Origin: DYMC01 sp035406705
Lineage (GTDB): Bacteria; Verrucomicrobiota; Lentisphaeria; Victivallales; GWF2-50-93
Reading direction: 5' to 3'
Length of the DNA: 64,000 nt
Assembly: GCA_964426675.1 (NCBI GenBank)
Contig: CAYRRM010000014.1
Location: 1 to 64,000 of the forward strand
Positions within the stretch are counted from its first letter, which is position 1. Every line of letters starts with the position of its first letter. Made by a program: the position numbers and the translations under genes. Below the pieces are notes generated by a model. The model worked only from the letters and a program-made list of their open reading frames with translations. It had not been told where the DNA came from and did no database searches. Below, piece after piece: positions 1 to 10,100 of this stretch.

Positions 1-201
1 GGATCTTTAGAGCCCTCAGTCACCAGCAAACTTTATAAAAAAGGACTTACCGCGGTATTCTCTATTTGTACAGGACCTTCAGATATTGAATTCTGCATAA
101 AAAATGCTGAAATACTACTTGGAAACATCACTGAACAACTATTTAAAACTTTTACCAGCCTGCTTATTTCAAGAAGAACGAAAAGGAGATATCTTTTTTA
201 G
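1..201 (+). CDS. Glycerate kinase, C-terminal end (partial)
   Basis: Frame 1 is open from the window edge to a TAG at 199-201, giving 66 residues. The segment GLTAVFSICTGPSDIEFCIK, followed by NAEILLGNITEQLFK, matches the C-terminal end of the GlxK-type glycerate kinase family, where homologues read (D/A)AIFSI..GP..L..A..NA..LL....EQ. The enzyme phosphorylates glycerate in the cytoplasm. The start and the nucleotide-binding part lie outside the window. The assignment rests on this short stretch, so it is moderate. Confidence 0.6.
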   Translation, partial: GSLEPSVTSKLYKKGLTAVFSICTGPSDIEFCIKNAEILLGNITEQLFKTFTSLLISRRTKRRYLF

Positions 202-379
202 AGACTATGATTATTTACAAAAATCACAATTTATGATATTTCATTTTTTCGCATTTTTCGCTCTGATGGTGAGCCATTGTGCGCCAGTTTCGTTGTCTGC
301 AACTCCCATTAGTAAAACTGTGTTTTGATGCCTCTGCTAAGGCAAACAGACTTCGTGAAATATTGCGGGGTAGTGGGGC
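202..379. other. Intergenic spacer between convergent genes, somewhat GC-richer patch
   Basis: There is no convincing gene. Bases about 250-375 look richer in G+C than the surroundings. On the minus strand they read as short protein-like stretches in two frames, interrupted by stops, which could be a decayed coding fragment. No hairpin with a T-run was found. Confidence 0.3.
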
Positions 380-2269
380 TTAGCGTTTTGCTTCAGCGAA
401 TTTGTTCTCTGGTATATAGATTTTTAATAATTCAATAAGAGATTTTACATCATTTTTTCTAACTAATTCCGAAATTTTTTCTATTGATACAGGTTCAGAA
501 TTAAATGATGCCTTTTTAGCAACAAATATCCTGTCATAAGGAGTTCTATGCACCTTTTCTTCATCAGTAAGTAATTCTTCATATTCCTTCTCGCCAGGAC
601 GAAGTCCTGTAATCTTGATTTCAATATCTTTGTCAGGAATAAATCCAGATAGTTCTATAAGTTTTTTTGCCATATCATAAATCTTCACCGGTTCACCCAT
701 ATCAAGGACCATAATTTCTCCATTTTTCCCTATTGCCCCGGCTTGAAGAACAAGATCTACAGCTTCCGGGATAGACATAAAATATCTGACGACGTTTTTT
801 GAAGTTACTGTAACAGGTCCACCTTTTTTTATTTGCTCCTTAAAAAGTGGAATAACACTTCCACTGCTATCAAGGACGTTGCCGAATCTGACGACTACGA
901 ATTCAGTATTTTTGAATGTTCTTTCGAGAGCTATTCTCTCAGACAACCTTTTTGATGCACCCATTATACTGGTGGGGCAGATCGCTTTATCAGTAGAAAT
1001 TATAACTACCCTCTTCACATTGTATTTTTCAGCGACATTAAAGACATTTGCTGAACCAATGACATTTGTTTCCATTGCCATGAAAGGATTTTCTTCCATT
1101 ATAGGAACATGCTTATACGCTGCAGCATGGTAAATAATATCTACCTGATGTTCGGCTAAAACATTACTTAAATGTCTTTCTACTCGAATATCACCTATTA
1201 CAGCTTTAAACTCTATATCAGGATAATCTGCTTTTATTTTTTTTGATATTTCATATATATTAAATTCCGAGATATCGAAAGCAATTAATTTAGCGGGGGT
1301 ATAAGAAGCTATTTGTCTGCATAATTCAGCTCCAATGCTACCACCAGCTCCAGTTACAAAAACATTTTTGCCTTTTATAAATTTTGCAACTTCGGAATTG
1401 TCCAGTTTTATTGGTTTTCGGCCAAGAAGGTCTTCTATTTCAACATTTTTTATAGTTGAAACATCTATTACACCTGAGGCAATATCAGTATAAGTTGGCA
1501 ACATTCTAAGCTTACATTTTAGATTTTTGCTTTCAAGTTTATCAAGCACATCCTTAATCGCTGCAGGGCTTGAATAAGGAGGCAAGAGCAGAATCTCATC
1601 TATTAAATATTTTTCAGCAAAATTCGCTATTGACTCAAATTTACCCAATACTTTTACTCCACGAATATGTGAATTAGGTTTGATTTCATCACTTACAATC
1701 CCAAAAAATTCTCTTCTATCACGGTATGCCGAAAATGAATGAATGAGAGTATTTGCAGAAGAAGCAGAGCCCACTATTATTGTCTTAATAGCTCCGCCAC
1801 CTTTTTCAATTGATGCCTGTTCACGAATTACTCTTACCAAAACTCTTTTTCCAGACATAGCAAGAAAACAGAGGATAAAATCAAGGATAATCACTGACCT
1901 GGAAAAACCAGCAAAATACGTCGTATGCCAGGTCTCCACAATCAAGAACAAAATTAGACTTGCCAGTAAGTTAGCGAGAAAAATCTGGATCATATCGTAA
2001 ATACTTACATATCTCCATAACCCACTGTAAATTCTAAATAAGAGAAATACCAAAAGTTTTACTATAATAAATATCGGTATAGCTCGCTCTAAGGAACTAA
2101 TCTCCTTAACAGGAAACTGAAATTCAAAACGCAAATAAAAAGCAAGTAATAATGACAACGTAACTGTCATGGCAGTAGTAATAAAAGCAAAAAAGCTTTT
2201 CATCGGAAAAAAAGCTTCTACTATTTTTTCAACATTCTTATTTAATCTGGAAACTAAATTGAAATTCAT
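380..2269 (-). CDS. Membrane-bound nucleotide-sugar 4,6-dehydratase, CapD/WbpM/PglF family
   Basis: 629 residues, the usual length for long membrane-anchored UDP-sugar 4,6-dehydratases, which convert UDP-GlcNAc to a 4-keto-6-deoxy sugar for surface glycans. The N-terminus (about 20-135) has four hydrophobic segments. A CoA-binding-like Rossmann domain follows (IKTIIVGSASSANTLIHSF). The SDR domain starts near residue 300 with the dinucleotide loop VTGAGGSIGAELCRQI. The active-site stretch STDKAICPTSIMGASKR carries the Met-Lys pair that replaces the usual Tyr-Lys in this family. It overlaps the upstream aminotransferase by ATGA, so the two are translationally coupled. Together they resemble the first two steps of bacillosamine-type amino-sugar synthesis. 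Substrate identity is inference. Confidence 0.9.
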   Translation of the reverse strand: MNFNLVSRLNKNVEKIVEAFFPMKSFFAFITTAMTVTLSLLLAFYLRFEFQFPVKEISSLERAIPIFIIVKLLVFLLFRIYSGLWRYVSIYDMIQIFLANLLASLILFLIVETWHTTYFAGFSRSVIILDFILCFLAMSGKRVLVRVIREQASIEKGGGAIKTIIVGSASSANTLIHSFSAYRDRREFFGIVSDEIKPNSHIRGVKVLGKFESIANFAEKYLIDEILLLPPYSSPAAIKDVLDKLESKNLKCKLRMLPTYTDIASGVIDVSTIKNVEIEDLLGRKPIKLDNSEVAKFIKGKNVFVTGAGGSIGAELCRQIASYTPAKLIAFDISEFNIYEISKKIKADYPDIEFKAVIGDIRVERHLSNVLAEHQVDIIYHAAAYKHVPIMEENPFMAMETNVIGSANVFNVAEKYNVKRVVIISTDKAICPTSIMGASKRLSERIALERTFKNTEFVVVRFGNVLDSSGSVIPLFKEQIKKGGPVTVTSKNVVRYFMSIPEAVDLVLQAGAIGKNGEIMVLDMGEPVKIYDMAKKLIELSGFIPDKDIEIKITGLRPGEKEYEELLTDEEKVHRTPYDRIFVAKKASFNSEPVSIEKISELVRKNDVKSLIELLKIYIPENKFAEAKR

Positions 2270-3483
2270 CCTCTTAAAACTCTCTTTATTGTTTTAACTA
2301 TATAATCGAGATCTGTTTTTCTTAAATCCGGATAGATTGGCAAGGAGACACATTCTCTTGATAATTTTTCTGAAACAGGAAAATCCCCATCAGAAAAAAA
2401 ATATTTTTCCTTGTAGTATTTATGCATATGCAAAGGAATATAGTGAACGCTTGTTATAATGCCATTTTTTTTGAGTTTTTCGATAAAAGAGTCTCTGTTA
2501 ACTTTATTTTTTCCTTCTCTTATTCGAATCGGATATAAATGCCAGGAACTAATTATTCCTTCTCTTTCATATGGCAACGTTATAATATCGGAAAGATCTG
2601 AAAGCATCAAATTATATAACTTTGCGATTTTCGCACGCTTTTCCATGAAAACATCAGCTTTTTTGAGTTGATGAATCCCGATTGCAGCCATTATATCAGG
2701 CATATTATATTTATAACCTGGAGCAATAATTTCATATCGCCATGACCCACTCGCTGTAAAACGTTTCCAGGCATCTTTGCTTATCCCGTGGAGCGACATT
2801 ATCCTTATACGCTCATCATATTCAGGATTATTGCACACGGCCATTCCACCTTCACCAGTAGTTATGGTCTTATTGGCGTAAAAAGAGTAACACGCTATAT
2901 CTGCTTCAGTTCCAGCCTTTACAAATTTTCCAACAGCATTTTTGTAAAATGCAGGGCATGCGTGCGCGCAATCTTCGATTAATTTTGCATTTATTGTTTT
3001 TGCGATTTTCGCAATTTCAGGGATATTTGCTGGCGCCCCTCCAAAATGAACCGGTATTATTGCTCTTATATCACCGTGTTTATCTGGCACCCCTTTTAAT
3101 TTTTTTCCCATGATGATTTTCTCAACAGTCTCTTTAAGAGAATCTACACTCATACAAAAGTCATCTTCATTGCAGTCAACAAAGACTGGTATTGCATTAA
3201 AATACCTTACCACTTCGGCAGTAGCAGCAAAAGTCATTGAAGGAACAATAACAATCTCATTTTCCTTCAGTCCTATTGCTTCAAGAGCAAGGTGTAGAGC
3301 CGCAGTGCATGAATTCAGTGCAATTGCAAATTTTGCCCCAATATATGATGCAAAATCAGTTTCAAATTTCCTGACCCGAGCCCCAGTTGTAAGCCAACCT
3401 GATTTAAGACAATCTACTACTTCTTTTATTTCATCTTTTCCCAATGATGCTTTATGAAAACTAATTTGCCTGATTTCTGACAT
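2266..3483 (-). CDS. DegT/DnrJ/EryC1/StrS family PLP-dependent sugar aminotransferase
   Basis: 405 residues, full length for the family. The PLP-binding lysine lies in SFYANKTITTGEGGMAV, the standard SF..NK.(I/L)T.GEGG motif. The N-terminus has the typical LGKDEIKEVVDCLKSGWLTTG stretch seen in PglE/WbpE-type enzymes. It transfers an amino group to a 4-keto (or 3-keto) nucleotide sugar. It is the first gene of a pair with the dehydratase downstream (ATGA overlap). The start is supported by GAGGATTTTA just before the ATG. The C-terminal part has the HMHKYYKEKY region common in these enzymes. Two copies of the window-wide palindrome lie inside the gene, both encoding Ala-Lys-Ile-Ala. Confidence 0.92.
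   Translation of the reverse strand: MSEIRQISFHKASLGKDEIKEVVDCLKSGWLTTGARVRKFETDFASYIGAKFAIALNSCTAALHLALEAIGLKENEIVIVPSMTFAATAEVVRYFNAIPVFVDCNEDDFCMSVDSLKETVEKIIMGKKLKGVPDKHGDIRAIIPVHFGGAPANIPEIAKIAKTINAKLIEDCAHACPAFYKNAVGKFVKAGTEADIACYSFYANKTITTGEGGMAVCNNPEYDERIRIMSLHGISKDAWKRFTASGSWRYEIIAPGYKYNMPDIMAAIGIHQLKKADVFMEKRAKIAKLYNLMLSDLSDIITLPYEREGIISSWHLYPIRIREGKNKVNRDSFIEKLKKNGIITSVHYIPLHMHKYYKEKYFFSDGDFPVSEKLSRECVSLPIYPDLRKTDLDYIVKTIKRVLRG
2623..2635 (-). repeat. Iterated palindrome copy 1 (AAA form)
   Basis: TGCGATTTTCGCA, inside the aminotransferase gene; on the coding strand it encodes Ala-Lys-Ile-Ala. Confidence 0.9.
3001..3013 (-). repeat. Iterated palindrome copy 2 (AAA form)
   Basis: TGCGATTTTCGCA, in the aminotransferase gene; encodes Ala-Lys-Ile-Ala. 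Flanks extend the symmetry to TTGCGATTTTCGCAA. Confidence 0.9.
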
Positions 3484-3601
3484 TAAAATCCTCTTTTTTA
3501 GGTTATTAATTATGCCACAAGATTCAACGACTTCAAATTTACAAAAAGGTATTTCTTAAAAGACTTTGCTTTTTATTGCTGTTATCTTATATTTATAACA
3601 T

Positions 3602-4111
3602 ATGAAATTTCCAGAAAAAAATGAGAAATACATATCTCGTGATGAATATTTGTCTATGAGTGACAGTGAACTCTTGAAAAATTGTGAAATTTCTATGCTT
3701 CGGCGAACAGGAAAGGGCGGACAAAAAGTAAATAAATGTTCTTCCTCTGTCAGATTGAAACACATCCCCACAAAGATAACCGTAATAAGTTCTGAAAGTA
3801 GGTATCAAGCAGAAAATCGTTCAATAGCTCTAAAAAAGTTAAGACGCCAGATAGCATTTCAATTAAGGGCCCCGACAGGTGATTTTAAAATAAATTTTCC
3901 TATCCCTTCCCTCAAAAATCCCAATTACCCACAATGGATTGCAAAAATCCTTGATGTTTTAGAGGAAAATTCTTATTCCGTATCGGATGCGGCTGCGAAA
4001 CTCGCAATTTCGACAGGACAATTAATAAAATTATTATCAAGAGACCCCGAATTATGCCAAAAAGTAAATATAGAAAGAAAAAAATTCTTTATGAAACCTC
4101 TGAATTTTTAG
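3602..4111 (+). CDS. GGQ-domain peptide-chain-release-factor-like protein
   Basis: 169 residues. RRTGKGGQKVNKCSSSVRLKH (about 36-56) is the RF-1-type catalytic loop with GGQ, which triggers peptidyl-tRNA hydrolysis on the ribosome. SRYQAENRSIALKKLRRQI continues the domain. The codon-recognition domains of RF1/RF2 are absent, so this is not a normal release factor. It resembles stand-alone GGQ proteins such as ArfB or the RF-like family that rescue stalled ribosomes. The C-terminal 60 residues look like a small helical, possibly helix-turn-helix segment (SVSDAAAKLAISTGQLIKLL) rather than the basic tail of ArfB. It is divergent from the aminotransferase gene. No clear ribosome-binding site precedes the ATG. 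It ends in TAG. Confidence 0.8.
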   Translation: MKFPEKNEKYISRDEYLSMSDSELLKNCEISMLRRTGKGGQKVNKCSSSVRLKHIPTKITVISSESRYQAENRSIALKKLRRQIAFQLRAPTGDFKINFPIPSLKNPNYPQWIAKILDVLEENSYSVSDAAAKLAISTGQLIKLLSRDPELCQKVNIERKKFFMKPLNF

Positions 4112-4142
4112 AATAGAAAATTAAATAATAAAGGAGAATTTT

Positions 4143-7100
4143 ATGAAAAAATTATATCTGTGCAAAATAATTTTGTTTTTTGCGATTTTCGCAAGTGGAT
4201 GCTTCACAATTTTTGCTGAGAATATTAACGAGCTCAGAGAAAAGGCAAATAGGCTCTTTAAAGAAGGGAATTACAATGATGCTCTCGAAATTTATAAAGA
4301 ACTCTTATCGGGAAAAATTGAGAATTCATCTCCTGAAATAGATTTTACGAACGCTATGCCTTGTTTTTATAAATTAAGAAAAAACAGCGAGATAGATGAA
4401 TTTAGAGAAAATGTAATCGATAATTTCAAAGGAAATTGGAAGCTACTCTGGGTAGCTGGAAAAAGTTTTCTTGAACAATATCATATTGGACTCCTCATTG
4501 ATGGCAAATTTGTTAGAGGCATAGGAGGCATTGGAAAAAGAGTAAGTGCATATCGGCGTGATAGAGTAATGGGACTCCAGCTTTTCAATCAAGCATATGA
4601 AATTGTGAGTAAAACTAAAAAAGAGATACCAGAAGAAGAATTTTATAATTTTCTTATATCATTCGCAAACGCTATCAATTATTATGATAGTATATATCAT
4701 CTTCAAGACCTCACAGATATCTCAACTTTACCCGATTATGATGAAGTTGACATTTATGGGATGAGAAGCTCTTTCGATAATATTTATATTGGAGCACCTG
4801 TAAACAAGGAGGGTAATCCAATCTATTACTCAATACCTGCGAATTTCGCAACTGCAAAATCTGATGGAGAAAGATGGCGCTTTTTATTGCATCAGGCATC
4901 TCTTATCGCTCCTAAATACAAGGCTCAGGTTGATATGATATATGCAAAATTTTTATTCAGAAATTTTGGAGTGCAAACCATCATAACTAATTCATTTTAT
5001 AGAAATTCAGGAAATAATGAAATTCTATATGTAGTCCATACATTATCCGAAGAAGAAACAATTGCAAGATTTGCAACAGGAATAAAAAGATTCAAAATGC
5101 CCGATGAACATAATTATATAAAGATTATGAGAGAAGTTTCAAAAACAGACTATTTACCAGCTCAAGATGCATTAAATACCCTCGCAGAAATATTTAAAAA
5201 TCGAAGGCAATACACTAAAGCCGTTGAATGTCTCCAGGAAGCTATTCAGAGATTTGCCGATAAATTAAACTTTCAGAATCAACTTATGGATATTGTTGGT
5301 GATTGGGGAGTCTTTCTCTCTGAAAAACCTTTTCCTGCCGGGAAAAATCCCATTTTAAGGCTTAGATACAGAAATGCGAAAATCGCAAATTTTGAAGCTT
5401 ATCAGTTAAAAGTAGAAGAGCTCCTAAATGATATAAAAGAATATTTAAAGTCGAATCCTCCACAAGTAGAATGGGAAAAACTTGATCTTAATGACATTGG
5501 CAGTAGAGTTGTCTTGAAAAATGAAAATAAATATATTGGTGAAAAAGTCGCAGAATGGAAAGTAGATTTAAATCCTAAAAAAGGATATTATGATAAAATT
5601 GACAATATTGAAGTTCCGATATCAAAAGCAGGAGCATATCTGGTAACAGCCAAAATAGGTAATGGGAATATTGCGCGTATTACTTTGTTGTTAAATGATG
5701 TAGCAATCGTTCAGAAGTCAAACAAAAATTCTTACATAAATTTTATTGCAGATGCACTGACTGGGAAACCTATATCCAATATTGATATTGAACTTTTCGT
5801 TTTTGAGAGACAAGAAATTGATGAAAAATTATGGACTCCAGGTGGTAGACGTTATAATCTGGTAACAAAAAGCGTAAGAGGTAAAACTAATTCAGATGGT
5901 ATTATCATTTTTAATAAAAAAGAATTGCTCAATTATTCAGAGAGTTTGCTAATCCTCAAGAGTCCTTCTGGTTTAATCTCATATCTTGACACAAAAAATA
6001 TACTTTCTTTTTTTGAAATAGATGATAGTTATGATTCAAAGCCAAAGGGATATATTATTACTGATAGGCCAGTTTATCGTCCTGGACAGCAAGTAAATTT
6101 CAAAATATGGTTAGGAGAGGCTAATTATGAAAAGTTAACCGGAGAATTCTCTGAATCTGAATTTGCCGGAAGAAAAATAACAATAGTAATCAGTGATTCA
6201 TTTGATAACAAGGTTTATGAAGAGACTCTAACGGCTGATAATTTTGGAGGACTTAGCGGAAATTTCAAACTAAAAGAAGGCTGTCATCTTGGAACATATC
6301 GTATTTCTTCAAGTCATTCAGATTTACACAATATAGGATTTTTTAGAGTTGAAGAATATAAAAAGCCAGAGTTTGAAGTAAGTATAGAAAGTCCAGAAGA
6401 ACCTGTTGTTCTGGGAGAAAAGATAAAAGCAAAGATAAAAGCAAAGTATTATTTTGGGGAACCAGTCACAAACGCAACTGTAAGATATAAAGTTGAGCGG
6501 TATCAACACGATGCTTATTTTTTCGTTCCGCATCCGTGGGATTGGCTGTATGGAAAAGGTTATTGGTGGCAGGGGGAAAATTATGAATGGTATAGAGGAT
6601 GGTTTAATTGGGGATGTCCGCCGCGCCCAAGACCCTTGTGGAAAACTTATGAACCACTTCCCCCTGAATTGATAGCGCAAAATGAAGTTCCACTCGATAA
6701 AAATGGAACAGCAGAAATTATAATAGATACCTCGCTTGCAAAAGATATTTATGGAGAAAAAGATCAGAAGTATGAAATAACTGCTGAAGTTGTAGATTCC
6801 TCGAGAAGAACAATTTACACAAAAGGGTCATGCATAGCTGCAACAAAACCATTCAGAATTATTGCCTGGGTTGACGAAGGTTGGCAACGGCCTGGAGAAA
6901 CTATATCTGCGAATTTCGCAGCCCAAACTCCAAATGGGCGACCGGTTAAAGGAGAAGGAAAATTATCAATGTTCAAAATAAAATATAACGAAGATGGTGT
7001 GCCGTCAGAAAAACTAATTCAATCGTGGAATTTGGAAACAAATGAAGATGGGCGTGCATCAATTAAGATAAAAGCTCCTTCCGCAGGACAATACCGTTTA

Positions 7101-10100
7101 TCCTATGTGATGGAGCAAAAGGGAAAAAAGGAAGAAGGCGGATGTATTTTTAACATATTTGGAAAGGAGCTGAATGAGAGCGAATATCGCTTCAATGATA
7201 TCGAAATTATAAGCTCAAAAAGCGAATATAATGAAAATGAGAGAGCCTTGTTCAGAATAAACACAAAGAGAAAAAATTCTTTTGTCTTATTATTTGTAAG
7301 GCCTGAAAATACAGTATATCCTGAACCAATTTTGTTGTATCTAAAAGATGGAACTATTGAGTATGAAATAGCTGTTTCAAAAAAGGATATGCCTAATTTC
7401 TTCCTTGAAGCAATTACTGTGGCCGAAGGAAGAATTTATAAAACGGTAAAAGAGGTCTTTGTCCCCCCAGAAAAATACTCTCTTAATGTGGAAATCCTAC
7501 CTAGCAAAGAAAAGTATAAACCAGGAGAAGATGCTAACGCAACTATAAAGGTTATGGATGCAAATGGGCATTCAATTGCGAATTCTTCAGTGGTAGTTTC
7601 TATTTACGATAAATCAATTGAATATATAAGCGGAGCTTCCAATGTGCCAGATATAAAGGAATTTTTCTGGAAATGGCGTAGACAATTTTACTCAATTACC
7701 AGGACAAATACAAATTACTATCTTACAAACATAGTTAAACCTGATGAAAAAGCTTTCCCTATCATAGGTATTTTTAGAAACATAGATTTAACTGCTGAAA
7801 GTTTCGAGGACGAACTAGATGGATTGCCTGTGAAAAGATATGGAGGGTCCCCATTTAAAAGAACTTTTTTAAGAAGCGAAGCGGCGGGATGGGCAACGAT
7901 GGAAGCAAAAAATAGCATTACTCAGGGATCAGTTTTAGAAGAAATAGATGAGATAATGTTCAGTAATCCAGAGATGAAAGACGTAGCAGTCCGTAAAAAT
8001 TTCCTCGACACAGCGTTATGGGTGGCTAACCTCACTACAGATGAAAACGGTGAAGCGTCTATAAAACTGAAAATGCCAGAAAATCTGACAACCTGGAAGG
8101 TAAAAGTCTGGACGCTCGCTTCCGGCACGCGTGTTGGACAGGGAGAAACAGAAGTTATTACCAACAAGGACTTTATCATCAGACCACAAGCTCCAAGATT
8201 TTTTATCCAGAACGATAAAGTAACCCTATCAGCAATTATACATAACTATCATAAATCAAGCAAAAAAGCAAAGGCAATAATCAAACTGAATTCCAATTGT
8301 CTCGTTATAACTGATAAGAATAAGTATCCCGAAAAGCAAGAGCTCGAAATAGGATCGGGAGAAGAAAAAAGAATAGATTGGAACGTATGTGCATTGTCTG
8401 ATGGAGAAGCGGTAATTACAATGGAAACAGTTACAGATAATGACTCTGATGCCGTAGAAACAAAAATCCCTGTATATGTTCATGGAATGTTGAAGACAGA
8501 ATCTTTCAGTTCATCTTTAGGAAATGACGATAATTATGGCGTAATAGAAATGCAAATTCCAGAGGACTGTCGTGAAGAGGAAAGTGTTTTGGAAATACAT
8601 TATTCACCAAGTCTTGCGCTTGCAATTCTCGACCCAATACCATATCTATGTAACTATCCTCATGGTTGCACTGAACAGACATTAAATAAATTTCTTCCTC
8701 TTGTAATTACAAGAAAAACACTTTTAGATATGGGACTAAAGTTAGATGATATAACAAATAAACCGGTAAGTTTAGATGCACAACAAATAACGGAAGGAAA
8801 CAAAAATTATGAATATTTTAATAAGGAAAAATTTGAAGATATATTTTCTGTTGAACTTAGAAGAATTCAAAATATGCAACTTTCTGATGGTGGGTGGGGG
8901 TGGTTTTCTGGCTATGGAGAATATTCTACTCCACATACCACAGCAATTGTAATGCATGGACTAATTCTTGCGAGAAATATTGGGATAGATGTTAGTAAAA
9001 TAGTATTAGAAAATGGCTTGAAATGGTTGGAAAATTATCAAAAAAATCAAATTGAAAAACTTTGTAAACACGATTTCAAGGAAGGAGAAGAATGCAAAGA
9101 AGCACATCCATCCAATTATAAGATTTCGGCTGATAATATAGATGCACTCGTATACTACGTCCTTGCTGAGGGAAAAATATTAGATAAGGAAATGACGCGA
9201 ATTTTATATAGAGATAGAAATAAACTGAGTGTATATGGCAAGACATTACTTGCTTTAGGCCTCTATCTTAATGGAGAAGAGGAAAAACTTGCAATGCTCA
9301 AGAAAAATATTTCTCAATATCTTGTGCTTGATAATGAAAATCAAACTGCATATTTAAATCTGAATAATGGGTGGTATTGGTGGTATTGGTATGGTGATGA
9401 AGTAGAAGCAAATGCTTTCTATCTAAAACTTCTTTCTCTAACAGAACCAAACTCAGAACTAAGTCCCAAAATCGTAAAATACCTCATTAATAATAGAAAG
9501 AATGGAAGATACTGGAAATCAACAAGGGATACATCGTATTGTATCGAGGCAATTTCAGATTTTATAAGATCTTCGAAAGAAAAACAACCAGATATTGAAG
9601 TTGAAGTAATCCTTGATGGAAAAATGCTCAAGAAAGAAAAAATTACCGCAGAAAATTTATTTTCATTCAATAATTCAATTACGCTTAAAGCAAAAGAACT
9701 CAGCCCCGGTAAACATAAACTTGAATTCAAAAAAACAGGAAAAAATCCGTTATATTACAGTTCATACTTAACATATTATACTACAGAGGAATTTATCACG
9801 AAAACTGGACTCGAAATAAAAGTAACGCGAAACTATTACAAACTTATAAAAAAAGAAGAAGAAAATAACGCACCCGATAAAAATGGCCAGATAGTCCAGC
9901 AGAAGGTAGAAAAATATATGCGGATTCCAATCAAAAATTATGATGTCCTTAAAACTGGAGACATGATAGAAGTAGAATTAGTTATAGAAAGCAAAAATGA
10001 TTATGAATATTTAGTTTTTGAAGATATGAAAGCTGCAGGATTAGAACCTTGCGAAATTCGCAGCGGATATAATGAAAATGAAATTGGAGCTTTCATCGAA

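Noticed and set aside
104..328. 74-codon open frame at the start of the plus strand
   Set aside because: It overlaps the glycerate kinase end in another frame and runs into non-coding DNA; no ribosome-binding site or family similarity.
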